NCBI RefSeq assembly: GCF_009711205.1
Contig: NZ_WMIG01000020.1
Coordinates: forward strand, 1 to 64,000
Source of the DNA: Paracoccus litorisediminis
Lineage (GTDB): Bacteria > Pseudomonadota > Alphaproteobacteria > Rhodobacterales > Rhodobacteraceae
Direction of reading: 5' to 3'
Length of the DNA: 64,000 nt
This document shows, piece after piece, positions 36,127-45,055 of this stretch (the stretch's first letter is position 1; each line of letters begins with the position of its first letter). Both the position numbers and the translations under genes were made by a program. The notes beneath the pieces are model-generated. The model was not told the DNA's origin. It saw only the letters and a program-made list of their open reading frames with translations, and searched no databases.

Positions 36127-37701
36127 TCAGACGTTCCCAGCCGCCATTTCCCGCGCGATGTGATCCGCCTGCCTGATCGCAAGGGCGACGATGGTCAGGG
36201 TCGGGTTTTCTGCCGCGCCGGTCGTGAACTGGCTGCCATCGCTGATGAACAGGTTCGCCACATCGTGGGATTGCCCGTTCTTGTTGACGACTCCGTCTTC
36301 GGGTTTTTCCGACATGCGGTTCGTGCCCAGATTATGCGTCGAGGGATAGGGCGGCGTCGGCATGGTGCGCGTGGCGCCCACCTCGCGATAGATCGCCTGT
36401 CCGACCTTGTAGGCGTGATTGCGCATGGCAATGTCGTTGGGATGATCGCTGAAATTCACGTTCGCCACCTTCAGGCCGAAGCTGTCTTCGGTATCGGAAA
36501 GCGTGACGCGGTTGTCGGCCTGCGGCATGTCCTCGCCCACGATCCACATGCCGGCCATGTTTTCGTAACTGTCGAGCGCGGTGGTGAATTCGCGCCCCCA
36601 AGCACCGGGATCAAGAAAGGCCGCCATGAAGGGCAGGCCAAGGCTCAGCGTTTCCAGCTCATAGCCGCCGACAAAGCCGCGCGCGGGATCGTGGCGCGCC
36701 TCATCGCGGATAATGCCCGCCATGGTCGTGCCGCGCCACATGCGCACCGGCTTTTCAAAGACGCCATAAACCGAGCCCGTGGTGTGGCGCATATAGTTGC
36801 GTCCGACCTGCCCCGAACGATTGGCCAGCCCGTCGGGGAACATCGTGCTGTGTGAGTTCAGCAGCAAGCGCGGGCTTTCGAAACTATTGCCCGCGACACA
36901 GACAAGGCGGGCCTTCTGCATCTGCAGATTGCCGTCCTTGTCGAAATATTCGACGCCGGTCACCTTGCCCGCGTCGTCATGCAGGATGCGCGCGGCATGG
37001 GCATGGTCGCGAACCTCCAGATTGCCGGTCGCCTCGCCGCGCGGGATGTCGGTATAGGCGGCGGACCATTTCGCACCCCATTTGCAGCCCTGAAAGCAGA
37101 AGCCGGTCTGCTGGCAGGACATGCGCTCGTCATAGTCGACGCTGTTGATGGCCATGTTGCCGGTATGGACTTCCTTGTAGCCGAGCGCCTTGGCCCCCTT
37201 TTCAAAGACCTTGTAATTGCTGTTGCCCGGCAGGCGCGGACGGCCACCCACGCCGGTCACACCCAGCTTTGCCTCGGCCTTGTCATACCAAGGCTGCATT
37301 TCTGCGCCGTCGATCGGCCAGTCCAGCAGGTTTGCGCCCTCGACCACGCCGTAATTGGTCTTGGCCTTCCACTCATGGTCCTGAAAGCGCAGCGATGCCC
37401 CCGCCCAATGGATCGACGTGCCGCCCACGGCCTTCACAATCCATGCCGGAAGCCCCGAGAAATCCTTGGCCACCCGCCAGTCGCCCGAGGTGGTGCGCGG
37501 GTCTGTCCAAGCCAACTGGCCAAAGCTTTCCCATTCGTCATTGACGTAATCCTCGGGCAGGTAGCGGCCCCCGGCTTCCAGAACCACGACCTTGACGCCC
37601 TTCTGCGCCAACTCGTTCGCCAGAACCCCGCCGCCCGAACCCGAGCCGACGATGACGGTGACGCTGCTGTCGCTTAGTTCGAATTTGGCTGCTTGTGCCA
37701 T
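36127..37701 (-). CDS. GMC-family oxidoreductase (gluconate 2-dehydrogenase large-subunit type)
   Basis: A 524-residue FAD oxidoreductase. The FAD-binding motif is VIVGSGSGGGVLANELA (about residues 16-32) with VVVLEAGG at strand 2. The GMC block KAVGGTSIHWAGASLRF and the C-terminal segments THNLGTNRMSEKPEDGVV and LFISDGSQFTTGAAENPTLT complete the fold. This branch oxidises sugar acids or sugar alcohols and passes electrons to a cytochrome. It is translated after the subunit-3 homologue (gap 16 bases). The usual cytochrome c subunit gene is absent, so another electron acceptor must serve. There is no signal peptide; export on the partner's Tat signal is likely. Confidence 0.9.
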   Translation of the reverse strand: MAQAAKFELSDSSVTVIVGSGSGGGVLANELAQKGVKVVVLEAGGRYLPEDYVNDEWESFGQLAWTDPRTTSGDWRVAKDFSGLPAWIVKAVGGTSIHWAGASLRFQDHEWKAKTNYGVVEGANLLDWPIDGAEMQPWYDKAEAKLGVTGVGGRPRLPGNSNYKVFEKGAKALGYKEVHTGNMAINSVDYDERMSCQQTGFCFQGCKWGAKWSAAYTDIPRGEATGNLEVRDHAHAARILHDDAGKVTGVEYFDKDGNLQMQKARLVCVAGNSFESPRLLLNSHSTMFPDGLANRSGQVGRNYMRHTTGSVYGVFEKPVRMWRGTTMAGIIRDEARHDPARGFVGGYELETLSLGLPFMAAFLDPGAWGREFTTALDSYENMAGMWIVGEDMPQADNRVTLSDTEDSFGLKVANVNFSDHPNDIAMRNHAYKVGQAIYREVGATRTMPTPPYPSTHNLGTNRMSEKPEDGVVNKNGQSHDVANLFISDGSQFTTGAAENPTLTIVALAIRQADHIAREMAAGNV

Positions 37702-37717
37702 GATTTATCCCCTCTGC

Positions 37718-38239
37718 TCACAGCCAGTCGATGGCGTCGAAACCACGGTCGATATAGCCGCCCTTCGAAAAGGACTCGCCCTCATAGCCAAAGATCGGCC
37801 AGACCTCTTTCTGGTTATAAAGGCCCGTCACCAACCCGCCGCGCAGGGTCTGGAAGAACTTGGTTTCCTCGATTTTGCGCAGGATCGCGACGCGCTCGTC
37901 CTCCCATCCGGCGGACAGATAGTCCTCGAAACCAGCATCTTTCGCGGCCTTGTCCAGCGCCGCGATCCCTTCGGCCACCGCTGCCTTTTGCTCCGCGCTG
38001 TCATAGGATTTGACCGCGATCGCATAGAAACGGTCGCCGACCCGGTCGTGGGGATAGATGTCGCGCGCCATCTGCAACAGCGTCGCCATCTGATGTTCGC
38101 TGACATGGGTGACCTCGACCGCCCATGCCGCGTCCGGCGCAGCGATAAAGCCCGTCCCGGCAACCGCCAGCGCCCCGGCCGCCACGGCACGCGACAACAG
38201 CGCCCGCCGGGTCAGCCCCTGCTTGCTGAGTTCAGACAT
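37718..38239 (-). CDS. Gluconate 2-dehydrogenase subunit 3-like protein with Tat signal
   Basis: A 173-residue partner of the GMC enzyme. The N-terminus has a twin-arginine motif (LTRRALLSRAVAAGALAVAG) and an AWA-V cleavage region near residue 40. The remaining part (TLLQMARDIYPHDRVGDRFY, then an acidic helical region) is the gluconate dehydrogenase subunit-3 fold. In this family the small subunit carries the signal and brings the folded flavin subunit across the membrane. A strong GAGGAGGAG site precedes the ATG. It is the first gene of the pair. Confidence 0.88.
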   Translation of the reverse strand: MSELSKQGLTRRALLSRAVAAGALAVAGTGFIAAPDAAWAVEVTHVSEHQMATLLQMARDIYPHDRVGDRFYAIAVKSYDSAEQKAAVAEGIAALDKAAKDAGFEDYLSAGWEDERVAILRKIEETKFFQTLRGGLVTGLYNQKEVWPIFGYEGESFSKGGYIDRGFDAIDWL

Positions 38240-38301
38240 GATCCTTCTCCTCCTCCCTCACTATCCGTCGCGGGCAACCCTCCTCCGGCTGCCTTCGACG
38301 G

Positions 38302-38697
38302 TCACTTGTAGCGGCCGCCCCGCTGCAAAACCTCGATCTGGTACCCATCCGGATCGGCAATGAAAAAGAACCGCGCGATGACCTCGCCTCCGGGGGCAAA
38401 ATCGACCAGCTTGCGGGGCGCAAAGCCCTCGGTCTCAAGCCGCGCATGGACGGCGTCCAGATCTTCGACGGAAAAGGCGACGTGGCCATAGCCGTCGCCC
38501 AGATCATATGGCTCGGTCCGGCCCTTGTTGACGGTCAGCTCCAGCTCGGTCTCGCTCTCGCCATTGGACAGATAGACAAGCGTGAAGCTGTCGAAGGGCA
38601 GGCGCTCGGCAACCTTCAGTCCGAAGCAGCGCGCGTAGAAGTCGACCGAGCGCGCCTCGTCCAGAACCCGGATCATCGAATGGACGTATTTTGCCAT
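38302..38697 (-). CDS. VOC-family protein (glyoxalase I-like)
   Basis: A 131-residue vicinal-oxygen-chelate protein with two beta-alpha-beta-beta-beta units. It reads like lactoylglutathione lyase: VHSMIRVLDEARSVDFYARCFG, LTVNKGRTEPYDLGDGYGHV and FFFIADPDGYQIEVLQR. The metal-site His6, Glu53-region and His and Glu in GHVAF and IEVLQ are in place, so glyoxalase I activity is plausible. It is 62 bases upstream of the subunit-3 gene in the same direction and may share its transcript. Confidence 0.85.
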   Translation of the reverse strand: MAKYVHSMIRVLDEARSVDFYARCFGLKVAERLPFDSFTLVYLSNGESETELELTVNKGRTEPYDLGDGYGHVAFSVEDLDAVHARLETEGFAPRKLVDFAPGGEVIARFFFIADPDGYQIEVLQRGGRYK

Positions 38698-38787
38698 GCT
38701 TTCCGCCTTTTAACTTGGTCCTGTCACAAGGCTAGTGGCGGGGTTCCGGTGTAAGGTAGTAACCGCATACTACACGCGCGATTTTTC

Positions 38788-39075
38788 CTATTCGGCGGCG
38801 GTCGCGGCCAGATGGTGATCCTCGCCCAGATGGATGGTGCAGGCGCAGCGCAGAAGCGAGGTGAAGTTTTTCGCCTCGCCATGCAGTTCAAGCACCTCGG
38901 CATGCAGTTTTGAGATGAACCCGGGTGTCGTCAGGCCCTGCCGCGCGGCAATATCGTCGAGTATCCGCCAGAATGCCCGCTCAAGCCGGATCGAGGTGGA
39001 CTGTCCGTTCAGCCGCAGCCTGCGCGTCACGGTTTCGTATCGTCCGGGATCCTGTCCCGCAAAGACCTGGCACAT
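38788..39075 (-). CDS. Ribbon-helix-helix domain protein
   Basis: A 95-residue protein. The middle (LRLNGQSTSIRLERAFWRILDD, IAARQGLTTPGFISKL) fits the RHH_4-type ribbon-helix-helix fold found in small alphaproteobacterial proteins: a short strand followed by two helices. The end carries LRCACTIHLG. DNA binding is likely by family, but no target is evident. It is separated from the VOC gene by 90 bases, and could regulate the operon to its left. Confidence 0.7.
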   Translation of the reverse strand: MCQVFAGQDPGRYETVTRRLRLNGQSTSIRLERAFWRILDDIAARQGLTTPGFISKLHAEVLELHGEAKNFTSLLRCACTIHLGEDHHLAATAAE

Positions 39076-39181
39076 CGCTTGATCTCTCCCTGGGCCCGTT
39101 GATCTTGTGACAAGCGCGTTGTGCGGTCAATGAGATCTGGGCGCTTGAGGGGATCGGTTTCATATCCCCGAGCGGGAGGTA

Positions 39182-39970
39182 TCAGCGCAGCCGTTCGATC
39201 AATGCCATCGCGGCATGCGGGTTGCGCACCTTATGCCCGCTGATCACGTACAGATAGACGTCGCGCGCGCCGGAAGGTGCCGGATCGCCGATATAGTCCA
39301 GCCCATCGGGCACACCACCCGCGGCCCAGATGCGCGCGCGTTCTGCCCAGAGGTCCAGCGCCGCAGGGCTGTAGCCCAAAGGCTCATCCTCAACCGTCCC
39401 CATGATCCGCGCATAGATGAAATCCGCCGTGGGATCGGCGATCTGCGGGAATTCTCCATCGGCGGATATGACCACCGCGACGTTATGCGCGCGCGCCATG
39501 TCCAGAAATTCCGGGTCACGGAAACTGTCATGCCGCACCTCGATCGCGTGGCGCAGCGTGCGCCCTTCATGCGTTGCGGGCAGCAGGTTCAGGAAGGCTC
39601 CGAAATCCGCAGGGTCGAATTTCTTGGTCGCCATGAACTGCCAATTGATCGGGCCAAGCTTGTCGCCCAGCAGCATCACGCCGCTGTTGAAGAACCGCTC
39701 GATGGTTTCGCCAGCATCGGCCAACACCTTGCGGTTGGTGGCGTATCGTGGGGCCTTCAAGGAAAAGACGAAACCATTCGGCGTCTCGTCATGCCATTTC
39801 TGAAAGCTCTCGGGCTTTTGGCTGCCGTAATAGGTGCCGTTCACCTCGATCGAGGTCAGCTGGCTCGACGCATATTCCAGCTCGCGCTTCTGCGCGAGAC
39901 CCTCAGGATAGAAGCTGCCCCGCCATGGCTCAAAGGTCCAGCCGCCAATGCCGATATGGATCTTGCTCAT
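39182..39970 (-). CDS. DUF72 (YecE-like) protein
   Basis: A 262-residue TIM-barrel protein of the DUF72 family. Signatures are the opening IGIGGWTFEPWRGSFYPEGL, ELEYASSQLTSIEVNGTYYG, FVFSLKAPRYATNRKVL and DFIYARIMG. The biochemical function of the family is not known; it is widespread and often lies near repair or radical-chemistry genes. Here it is a single gene with an AAGGTGAG site before the ATG. The 105-base gap to the ribbon-helix-helix gene on its downstream side is featureless. Confidence 0.88.
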   Translation of the reverse strand: MSKIHIGIGGWTFEPWRGSFYPEGLAQKRELEYASSQLTSIEVNGTYYGSQKPESFQKWHDETPNGFVFSLKAPRYATNRKVLADAGETIERFFNSGVMLLGDKLGPINWQFMATKKFDPADFGAFLNLLPATHEGRTLRHAIEVRHDSFRDPEFLDMARAHNVAVVISADGEFPQIADPTADFIYARIMGTVEDEPLGYSPAALDLWAERARIWAAGGVPDGLDYIGDPAPSGARDVYLYVISGHKVRNPHAAMALIERLR

Positions 39971-40390
39971 GTATACTCACCTTGTCATGTTCTCGACAGG
40001 TATGGTGGAAGCAGAGGGTCGGATCACTCTGTTCCTTGCTTTCCAATCCGGGCGCTTGTGAATTCCTGAGCACGAAAGAATGTCTCCCGTACCCAGCCGT
40101 GCAACGTAGTGCCAAACGCCCGCCGCAAGGATGCCATGTCCTTTTCCCAGCACCATAGGGAATCCGTCGCGCCGAATATAGCACGACGATCTAGGCGGGA
40201 TCGCACCAGCCGCTATCACCCGACAAAATGACAGCCATGGTAACACGTGGTGTCGTACCCTGAACCGTCACGGCTAGCGTCGCCGTGGCCTTGGCAAGCC
40301 GTTCGTCTTCTTGCGCAAGGGCCGACCTACAGCGCTTGTCCCGCCGCTCCCGCAGTGGAGGCCGACGCTTGAAGTCGCGCGCGGGTATCG
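39971..40390. other. 420-base region with one doubtful small reading frame
   Basis: A 67-codon frame on the minus strand (40191-40394) begins with a GTG that overlaps the stop of the GT2 gene (GTGA), and it is rich in Arg and Lys at its N-terminus (RDFKRRPPLRERRDKR). I find no family likeness and cannot tell coding from chance. The rest holds no convincing gene, and the base composition looks less coding-like than the flanks. Confidence 0.35.
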
Positions 40391-41182
40391 TCACTGATGG
40401 TGGGACACTGGATCGGGCAAAGCACCCGAGGGCAGGGTAAAAGCAGCCTCGCTTTCAATCTGGATCGGTGCTGCCTTGGGCTTGCCGCTGCGGCGGATCA
40501 GCCATGCGACGCCCAGCAGGTCGATTGCGCCGACCAGGGCACGTTGCAGGTTCGAATAGTTCGACCTGCCGGCTTGCCGCGCCCGGTGGGTCACGGGGCA
40601 GACCAGAACCTCCCAACCCTCGCGGCGGATAAGGGCGGGGGTGAAGCGGTGGATATGATCAAAGAAAGGCATGGCCAGCCACGCCTCGCGTCGAAACAGC
40701 TTCAATCCGCAGCCGGAATCGGTCACGCCGTCATGCAGCACGGCATTGCGCAGTGCATTCGCCAGCCGCGAGGCAAGCTGCCGACTGGCCACGTCCTTGC
40801 GCTTCAGCCGTTGTCCCTGAACCAGGCCGACCCGCGCAGCCGAGGCCGAGGCCAACCGGGCAATCAGGGCCCTGATCTGGTCGGGCGGGTTCTGCCCGTC
40901 TCCGTCCAGCGTCGCCACCCAGTCGTGGCGCGCCGCCTGCACGCCGCTGCGGATCGCCGCCGACTGGCCGCTGCACAGCGCATGGCGGATCAGGCGCAGG
41001 CGAGGCTCGGTTTCGATCAGTTCGCTCACCCGCGCAGCCGTGTTGTCCTCGGAGCCGTCATCGACGACGATGATCTGAAGCTTCAGGTCGGACAGCGCGG
41101 CGAAGGTTTCGGCGATCAGCGCCGCGATTGCGCCTTCTTCGTTGTGGCAGGGAATGACGACGGAAAGGGAACGAAGGGTCAT
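40391..41182 (-). CDS. GT2-family glycosyltransferase (polyprenyl-phosphate type)
   Basis: A 263-residue GT-A glycosyltransferase like dolichol-phosphate mannose synthase or ArnC. The opening SVVIPCHNEEGAI is followed by IIVVDDGSEDNT, TLDGDGQNPP (the DxD metal site), SGCGLKLFRREAW and FTPALIRREGW. It lacks the long C-terminal membrane helices of ArnC. Its start overlaps the stop of the GT39 gene (ATGA), so it is coupled to it. A likely role is to load a sugar onto undecaprenyl phosphate for the neighbouring transferase. Confidence 0.9.
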   Translation of the reverse strand: MTLRSLSVVIPCHNEEGAIAALIAETFAALSDLKLQIIVVDDGSEDNTAARVSELIETEPRLRLIRHALCSGQSAAIRSGVQAARHDWVATLDGDGQNPPDQIRALIARLASASAARVGLVQGQRLKRKDVASRQLASRLANALRNAVLHDGVTDSGCGLKLFRREAWLAMPFFDHIHRFTPALIRREGWEVLVCPVTHRARQAGRSNYSNLQRALVGAIDLLGVAWLIRRSGKPKAAPIQIESEAAFTLPSGALPDPVSHHQ

Positions 41183-42741
41183 CTGCACGCCTCGGTTTCT
41201 TGTTGTTTGCCTGGGTCGGGGGAAAGCCACAGCCCATAGGTCTGGTCGCGGAAGGTCATGACCTCGGACGGAGGCATGGCCTGCGGGGCCTTCGCAATCG
41301 GCATGGCAAGGATGCGCGCGGGGCACCGGGCCAGCCAGTCAAGCCCATCTTGCGGGCGGTCGAACAGCTGGACCGGCTGGAGCAGACGCCCGGCATAGCC
41401 GAATTCCCCGGCATAGCTGCGGCTGACCAGACCGATCCCGGCCGCCTCATGCGGGGCAAGGCGACGGGCCAGAGGGCCGGCATCATAGATTTCGGACATC
41501 CTGCCCAGAAACAGGACCGACAAAGACAGCGCGATCAGCGCGCTTGCGCATGCGGCGTTGGGACCGCCGCGCCAGACAAGCAGCAGCGCCAGAAGCACAA
41601 GGCCACTGCCCAGAAGCATGGGGGCAAGTGGTTCGGCGGCGGCGTGCCATTCTTGCGGCCCAAAGCCCAGCATGATCGCTCCGAAGACCAGCAGCAGCGA
41701 CGCGGGCAGGATGGCGGCCAGCCGCATTGACAGGCGCGCATCCGCAAGTGCCGGGGCAAAGGCGACGGCAACCGCAGGCAGCATCGGCAGCAGGTAATGC
41801 GCCTGCTTGCCGCTGATCAGGCTGAAGATCACGAAGGTCGCGCCGATCCAGACCGGCAGCGGGCCGGGCAGCCGGACGGCGCGCCATGCAGTGGGGGACC
41901 AGCCCCAAGGCCAGATCAGCAGCGGTGCCAAAGCAAGGAAGAACCAGAAGGGTTTCTGATGGGCAAAGGAATCGACCATGCGCCCGGCGCTTTGCGTCCA
42001 AAGAACGGCATGGCGGTATTCCGGGCCACCGGCGATCAACGCGGGGACCAGCCACAGTGCGACGATGGCCAACCCGGTCAGCAGACCAAGCGCCAGCCCC
42101 TTGATCATCTGTTTCGTACCGATCCCGGCCCAAAGCGGGGTGGCCAGCGCCACCGGCAGCAGATGCAGCAAGATTACCGGCCCTTTCGCCAGCGCCCCAA
42201 GGGCCAGCGCAGCGCCAAAGCCCAGCCATGCGGCCCGCGCCTGCGTTGGCACGTTGGTCAGCGCGGTGACGCCAAGGACGGCCGCCAGCGTCAGCAGCGC
42301 GTCGAACATTGTCAGCCCGGCAAAGATCGAAAACCCCAGCGACCCCGCCAGCACCAGCGCTGTGCGCCCGCCGATATCGGGCGATGCGGGCACCAGCCTT
42401 TGCGCCAGCCGCGCCGTCGCCCAGATCGACGCCAGCCCAAAGGCCGGAGCGACAAGCCGGGCGGCGATCTCGGACGGGCCGGTGACCAGCCAGACAAGGT
42501 TGATCAGCCAGAACAGCAGGGGCGGCTTGTGGCTGTAGGTCAGCCCGTTCAGATGCGGCACCAGCCAGTCGCCGGACAGGCGCATCTCCCACGCGACGGT
42601 CAGGTAGCGGGTCTCATCGATCGGCAAGGCCGGACGCAGGATCACGCCCAGCACGGAAATCGCCGCAAACAGGCACATGGCCAGCAGAAGGGGCGGCAGC
42701 TGCAATCCCGCCTCGCGGCTTTCGGCAAGCTGATCGGTCAT
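41179..42741 (-). CDS. GT39-type (ArnT-like) membrane glycosyltransferase
   Basis: A 520-residue integral membrane protein with about 11-13 helices. The first periplasmic loop has LPIDETRYLTVAWEMRLSG and WLVPHLNGLTYSHKPPLLFW, the PMT/ArnT catalytic-loop signature with its Asp-Glu pair. The C-terminal domain (about residues 410-520) is periplasmic. Such enzymes move a sugar from undecaprenyl phosphate to lipid A or another acceptor. The start at 42741 overlaps the LAB_N stop (ATGA). The frame stays open upstream, but that is the LAB_N gene in another frame. Confidence 0.88.
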   Translation of the reverse strand: MTDQLAESREAGLQLPPLLLAMCLFAAISVLGVILRPALPIDETRYLTVAWEMRLSGDWLVPHLNGLTYSHKPPLLFWLINLVWLVTGPSEIAARLVAPAFGLASIWATARLAQRLVPASPDIGGRTALVLAGSLGFSIFAGLTMFDALLTLAAVLGVTALTNVPTQARAAWLGFGAALALGALAKGPVILLHLLPVALATPLWAGIGTKQMIKGLALGLLTGLAIVALWLVPALIAGGPEYRHAVLWTQSAGRMVDSFAHQKPFWFFLALAPLLIWPWGWSPTAWRAVRLPGPLPVWIGATFVIFSLISGKQAHYLLPMLPAVAVAFAPALADARLSMRLAAILPASLLLVFGAIMLGFGPQEWHAAAEPLAPMLLGSGLVLLALLLVWRGGPNAACASALIALSLSVLFLGRMSEIYDAGPLARRLAPHEAAGIGLVSRSYAGEFGYAGRLLQPVQLFDRPQDGLDWLARCPARILAMPIAKAPQAMPPSEVMTFRDQTYGLWLSPDPGKQQETEACR

Positions 42742-43028
42742 GCTGCGACCTTGGCGGCGGCCTCGGCGCGGATCATGCGCAGGTTGCGCAGATAGACCAC
42801 CAGCCCGGCGGCCTGACCGATGATGAAGACCGGATCGCGCCGTGCCACGGCATAGGCCAGCAGCACGCAGCCGCCTGCAAGGCTCAGCCACCAGAAGGCC
42901 AGCGGAATGACGCTGCGCCCCTGTCTTTCGCTGACGATCCACTGGACCAGAAATCTTGCGCTGAACAGCGCTTGCCCCAGAAGGCCGATGGCCAGCCAGA
43001 AGGTGGATGTCGTCATGCTCTTGTCCAT
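42738..43028 (-). CDS. LAB_N (lipid A biosynthesis N-terminal-like) small membrane protein
   Basis: A 96-residue protein with three predicted helices. The stretch FLVQWIVSERQGRSVIPLAFW is the conserved signature of the LAB_N domain, and GQAAGLVVYLRNLRMI closes it. The domain is found with glycosyltransferases of lipid-linked sugars and may act as a small flippase-like or anchoring subunit. The start could be 43028 or the ATG at 43016. It leads a three-gene operon, each gene overlapping the next by 4 bases. Confidence 0.88.
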   Translation of the reverse strand: MDKSMTTSTFWLAIGLLGQALFSARFLVQWIVSERQGRSVIPLAFWWLSLAGGCVLLAYAVARRDPVFIIGQAAGLVVYLRNLRMIRAEAAAKVAA

Positions 43029-43127
43029 GCCGCAATGCCCCGAACGTCGCTTATGCGACCCCGAAGTCTTGTTTCTGGCGCAAGGCTAGATAGCGAACCT
43101 GACGTGAAGCTGAACGCGGCGGCGGCG

Positions 43128-43784
43128 CTATTTCAGGATACGATAACCAAGACCGCGCTGGTTCTGGATGCGGTCGCGCCCCAGCTTGCGGCGCAGCCGG
43201 CTGACATAGACCTCGACCGTATTGCTTTCGACGCCTTCATCGAAGGAATAGATCCGGTTTTCGATCTCGGGGCGCGAGACCAGCCGGTCGGCATTGCGCA
43301 TGAGGGTCTCGAACACGATCCATTCGTGTCGGCTCAGATCGACCGGGCCGTCCGGTCCGGTGATCCGCCGCATGGCAAGATCGACGCGAAACGGGCCAAG
43401 ATGGATCACCGGATTGGGGTTGCCGATATAGCGGCGGGCGACGGCCCCGATGCGGGCGGACAGCTCCCACAGGTCGAAGGGCTTGACCAGATAGTCGTCC
43501 GCCCCGGCATTCAGCCCCTCGATCCGGTCCGAGATGCGGTCCATCGCCGTCAGCACGATGACCGGCGTTGCGGCGCCGCGCCTGCGCAGATCGCGCAGGA
43601 AGTCAAGGCCGCGCCCGTCGGGCAGCATCAGGTCCAGCAGGATCAGGTCGTAATCGGTGGTCTCGGTGCAGGCGCGCGCATCGGCCAGATCGCGAACCCA
43701 GTCGGCCAGATGCCGGTCGGCGACGATCTGATCCCTGACGGCCGTGCCCAGCCCTTCGTCATCCTCGACCAGCAGGATGCGCAT
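43128..43784 (-). CDS. OmpR/PmrA-type response regulator without adjacent kinase
   Basis: A 218-residue two-domain regulator. The receiver has the acidic pocket VEDDE and the phosphoacceptor Asp51 in LILLDLMLPDGRGLDF, plus conserved Thr and Lys (VLTAMD, LVKPFD). The C-terminal winged helix ends with SNTVEVYVSRLRRKLG and QNQRGLGYRILK. It resembles QseB/PmrA regulators, which in other bacteria control lipid A modification. No histidine kinase gene lies next to it. It is in the same direction as the LAB_N-GT39-GT2 operon, about 100 bases upstream, and is a candidate controller. The ATG at 43784 has AAAGG upstream. Confidence 0.9.
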   Translation of the reverse strand: MRILLVEDDEGLGTAVRDQIVADRHLADWVRDLADARACTETTDYDLILLDLMLPDGRGLDFLRDLRRRGAATPVIVLTAMDRISDRIEGLNAGADDYLVKPFDLWELSARIGAVARRYIGNPNPVIHLGPFRVDLAMRRITGPDGPVDLSRHEWIVFETLMRNADRLVSRPEIENRIYSFDEGVESNTVEVYVSRLRRKLGRDRIQNQRGLGYRILK

Positions 43785-44006
43785 CCTAGACCTTTCCCGA
43801 TTAGAGTGTTCCCTCGCCCTCTTTTCGCCGTTTCCTGTACACGGTGGCAATCGGATTGCGCGCTGTAATTCTGCCTGCCGTTTCCGCACAGCGATCCCGA
43901 AATGGCGGGCCGCGATCGCTGACCGCGATTAAATCCGGTCAGATGCCACCTTTCATGCCATGATCGCCGCCGCGACTGGTTCCGATCCGTTCAGGAGATG
44001 AATGAC

Positions 44007-44921
44007 ATGTTCCGGCCCATCATCAGCTTGATTTCCCTGACTCTGCTGGCCTCGTCCGTTTCGGCCGAGGTCCATGATTTCCCGCCCGACTTCCAGATGC
44101 AGGATGTTCAGGTGGATGACGCGACCATTCACCTGAGGGTCGGCGGAGAGGGACCCGCCGTCGTGCTGATCCACGGTTTCGGCGATACCGGGGATATGTG
44201 GCAGCCATTGGCTGCGGATCTGGCCCGCGATCACCGTGTGATCGTGCCTGATCTGCGCGGCATGGGCCTGTCCTCGCATCCCGAAGGGGGCTACGACAAA
44301 CGCACGCAAGCGGGCGATATTCGCGCGGTGATGACCTCGCTGGGCACGGATCACGCGGTCATTGTCGGGCATGACATCGGCACCATGGTCGCCTATGCCT
44401 TTGCCGCCCGCTTCCCCGAGGCCACCGACAAGCTGGTGGTCATGGACGCCCCGGTTCCGGGGATTCCGCCATGGGACGAAATCGTCCGAAATCCGCTGCT
44501 CTGGCATTTCGATTTCGGCGGACCGGATGCCGAACGTCTGGTGGCGGGGCGAGAGCGGATCTATCTGGATCGCTTCTGGAACGAGTTTGCCGCCGATCCC
44601 GCCAAGCTGGATGAGGCGACACGGGCGCATTACGCCGCGCTTTACGCCCGGCCCGGGGCGATGCGTTCGGCCTTTGCGCAGTTCCGCTCGATCCGGCAGG
44701 ATGCCGAGGACAATCGCGCCGCCATGGCGACGAAGCTGACCATGCCGGTTCTGGCGATCGGTGGCGAGAAGTCCTTTGGCGCGAATGAGGCCGCCGTGAT
44801 GCGCAATGCGGCTGGTGACGTGACCGGGGTGGTGATCCCTGATGCCGGACATTGGCTGATGGAGGAACAGCCCGCCGCGACGATCGCCGCCGTCAGGGAC
44901 TTCATCGGCAAGGCTGATTAG
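44007..44921 (+). CDS. Secreted alpha/beta hydrolase (epoxide hydrolase/dehalogenase-like)
   Basis: A 304-residue hydrolase with a Sec signal peptide (about residues 1-20). The oxyanion motif is VLIHGFGDTGDMW, the nucleophile elbow is VIVGHDIGTMVAYAFA with Asp as nucleophile, and the C-terminal His is in PDAGHWLMEEQP. An Asp nucleophile fits epoxide hydrolases and haloacid dehalogenases, not esterases. I chose the ATG at 44007 because AGGAG (43993-43997) leaves 9 bases; the ATG at 43998 abuts it. Localisation is periplasmic. The substrate is unknown. Confidence 0.87.
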   Translation: MFRPIISLISLTLLASSVSAEVHDFPPDFQMQDVQVDDATIHLRVGGEGPAVVLIHGFGDTGDMWQPLAADLARDHRVIVPDLRGMGLSSHPEGGYDKRTQAGDIRAVMTSLGTDHAVIVGHDIGTMVAYAFAARFPEATDKLVVMDAPVPGIPPWDEIVRNPLLWHFDFGGPDAERLVAGRERIYLDRFWNEFAADPAKLDEATRAHYAALYARPGAMRSAFAQFRSIRQDAEDNRAAMATKLTMPVLAIGGEKSFGANEAAVMRNAAGDVTGVVIPDAGHWLMEEQPAATIAAVRDFIGKAD

Positions 44922-44948
44922 GCGGCATTTTCCAGCACCGGACCTTTT

Positions 44949-44986
44949 CGCCCAGATCCTCGGACCAAGGTCCGAAGAATTGGGCG
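44949..44986. terminator. Two-tier stem-loop after the hydrolase gene
   Basis: An outer stem CGCCCA/TGGGCG (44949-44954 with 44981-44986) encloses an inner stem TCGGACC/GGTCCGA (44960-44966 with 44969-44975). It lies 28 bases beyond the hydrolase stop. There is no T run on the plus strand, so termination is uncertain. Confidence 0.4.
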
Positions 44987-45055
44987 TCAGGATGTTGACT
45001 TCTGGGTTCAGCCCAATTTGCCCGCCCGTCGGGCGCTGAACCGAAAGGACATGCG

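Noticed and set aside
40191..40394. 67-codon minus-strand frame coupled to the GT2 stop
   Set aside because: Overlap with the stop is suggestive but there is no family likeness; kept only as a note in the intergenic entry.
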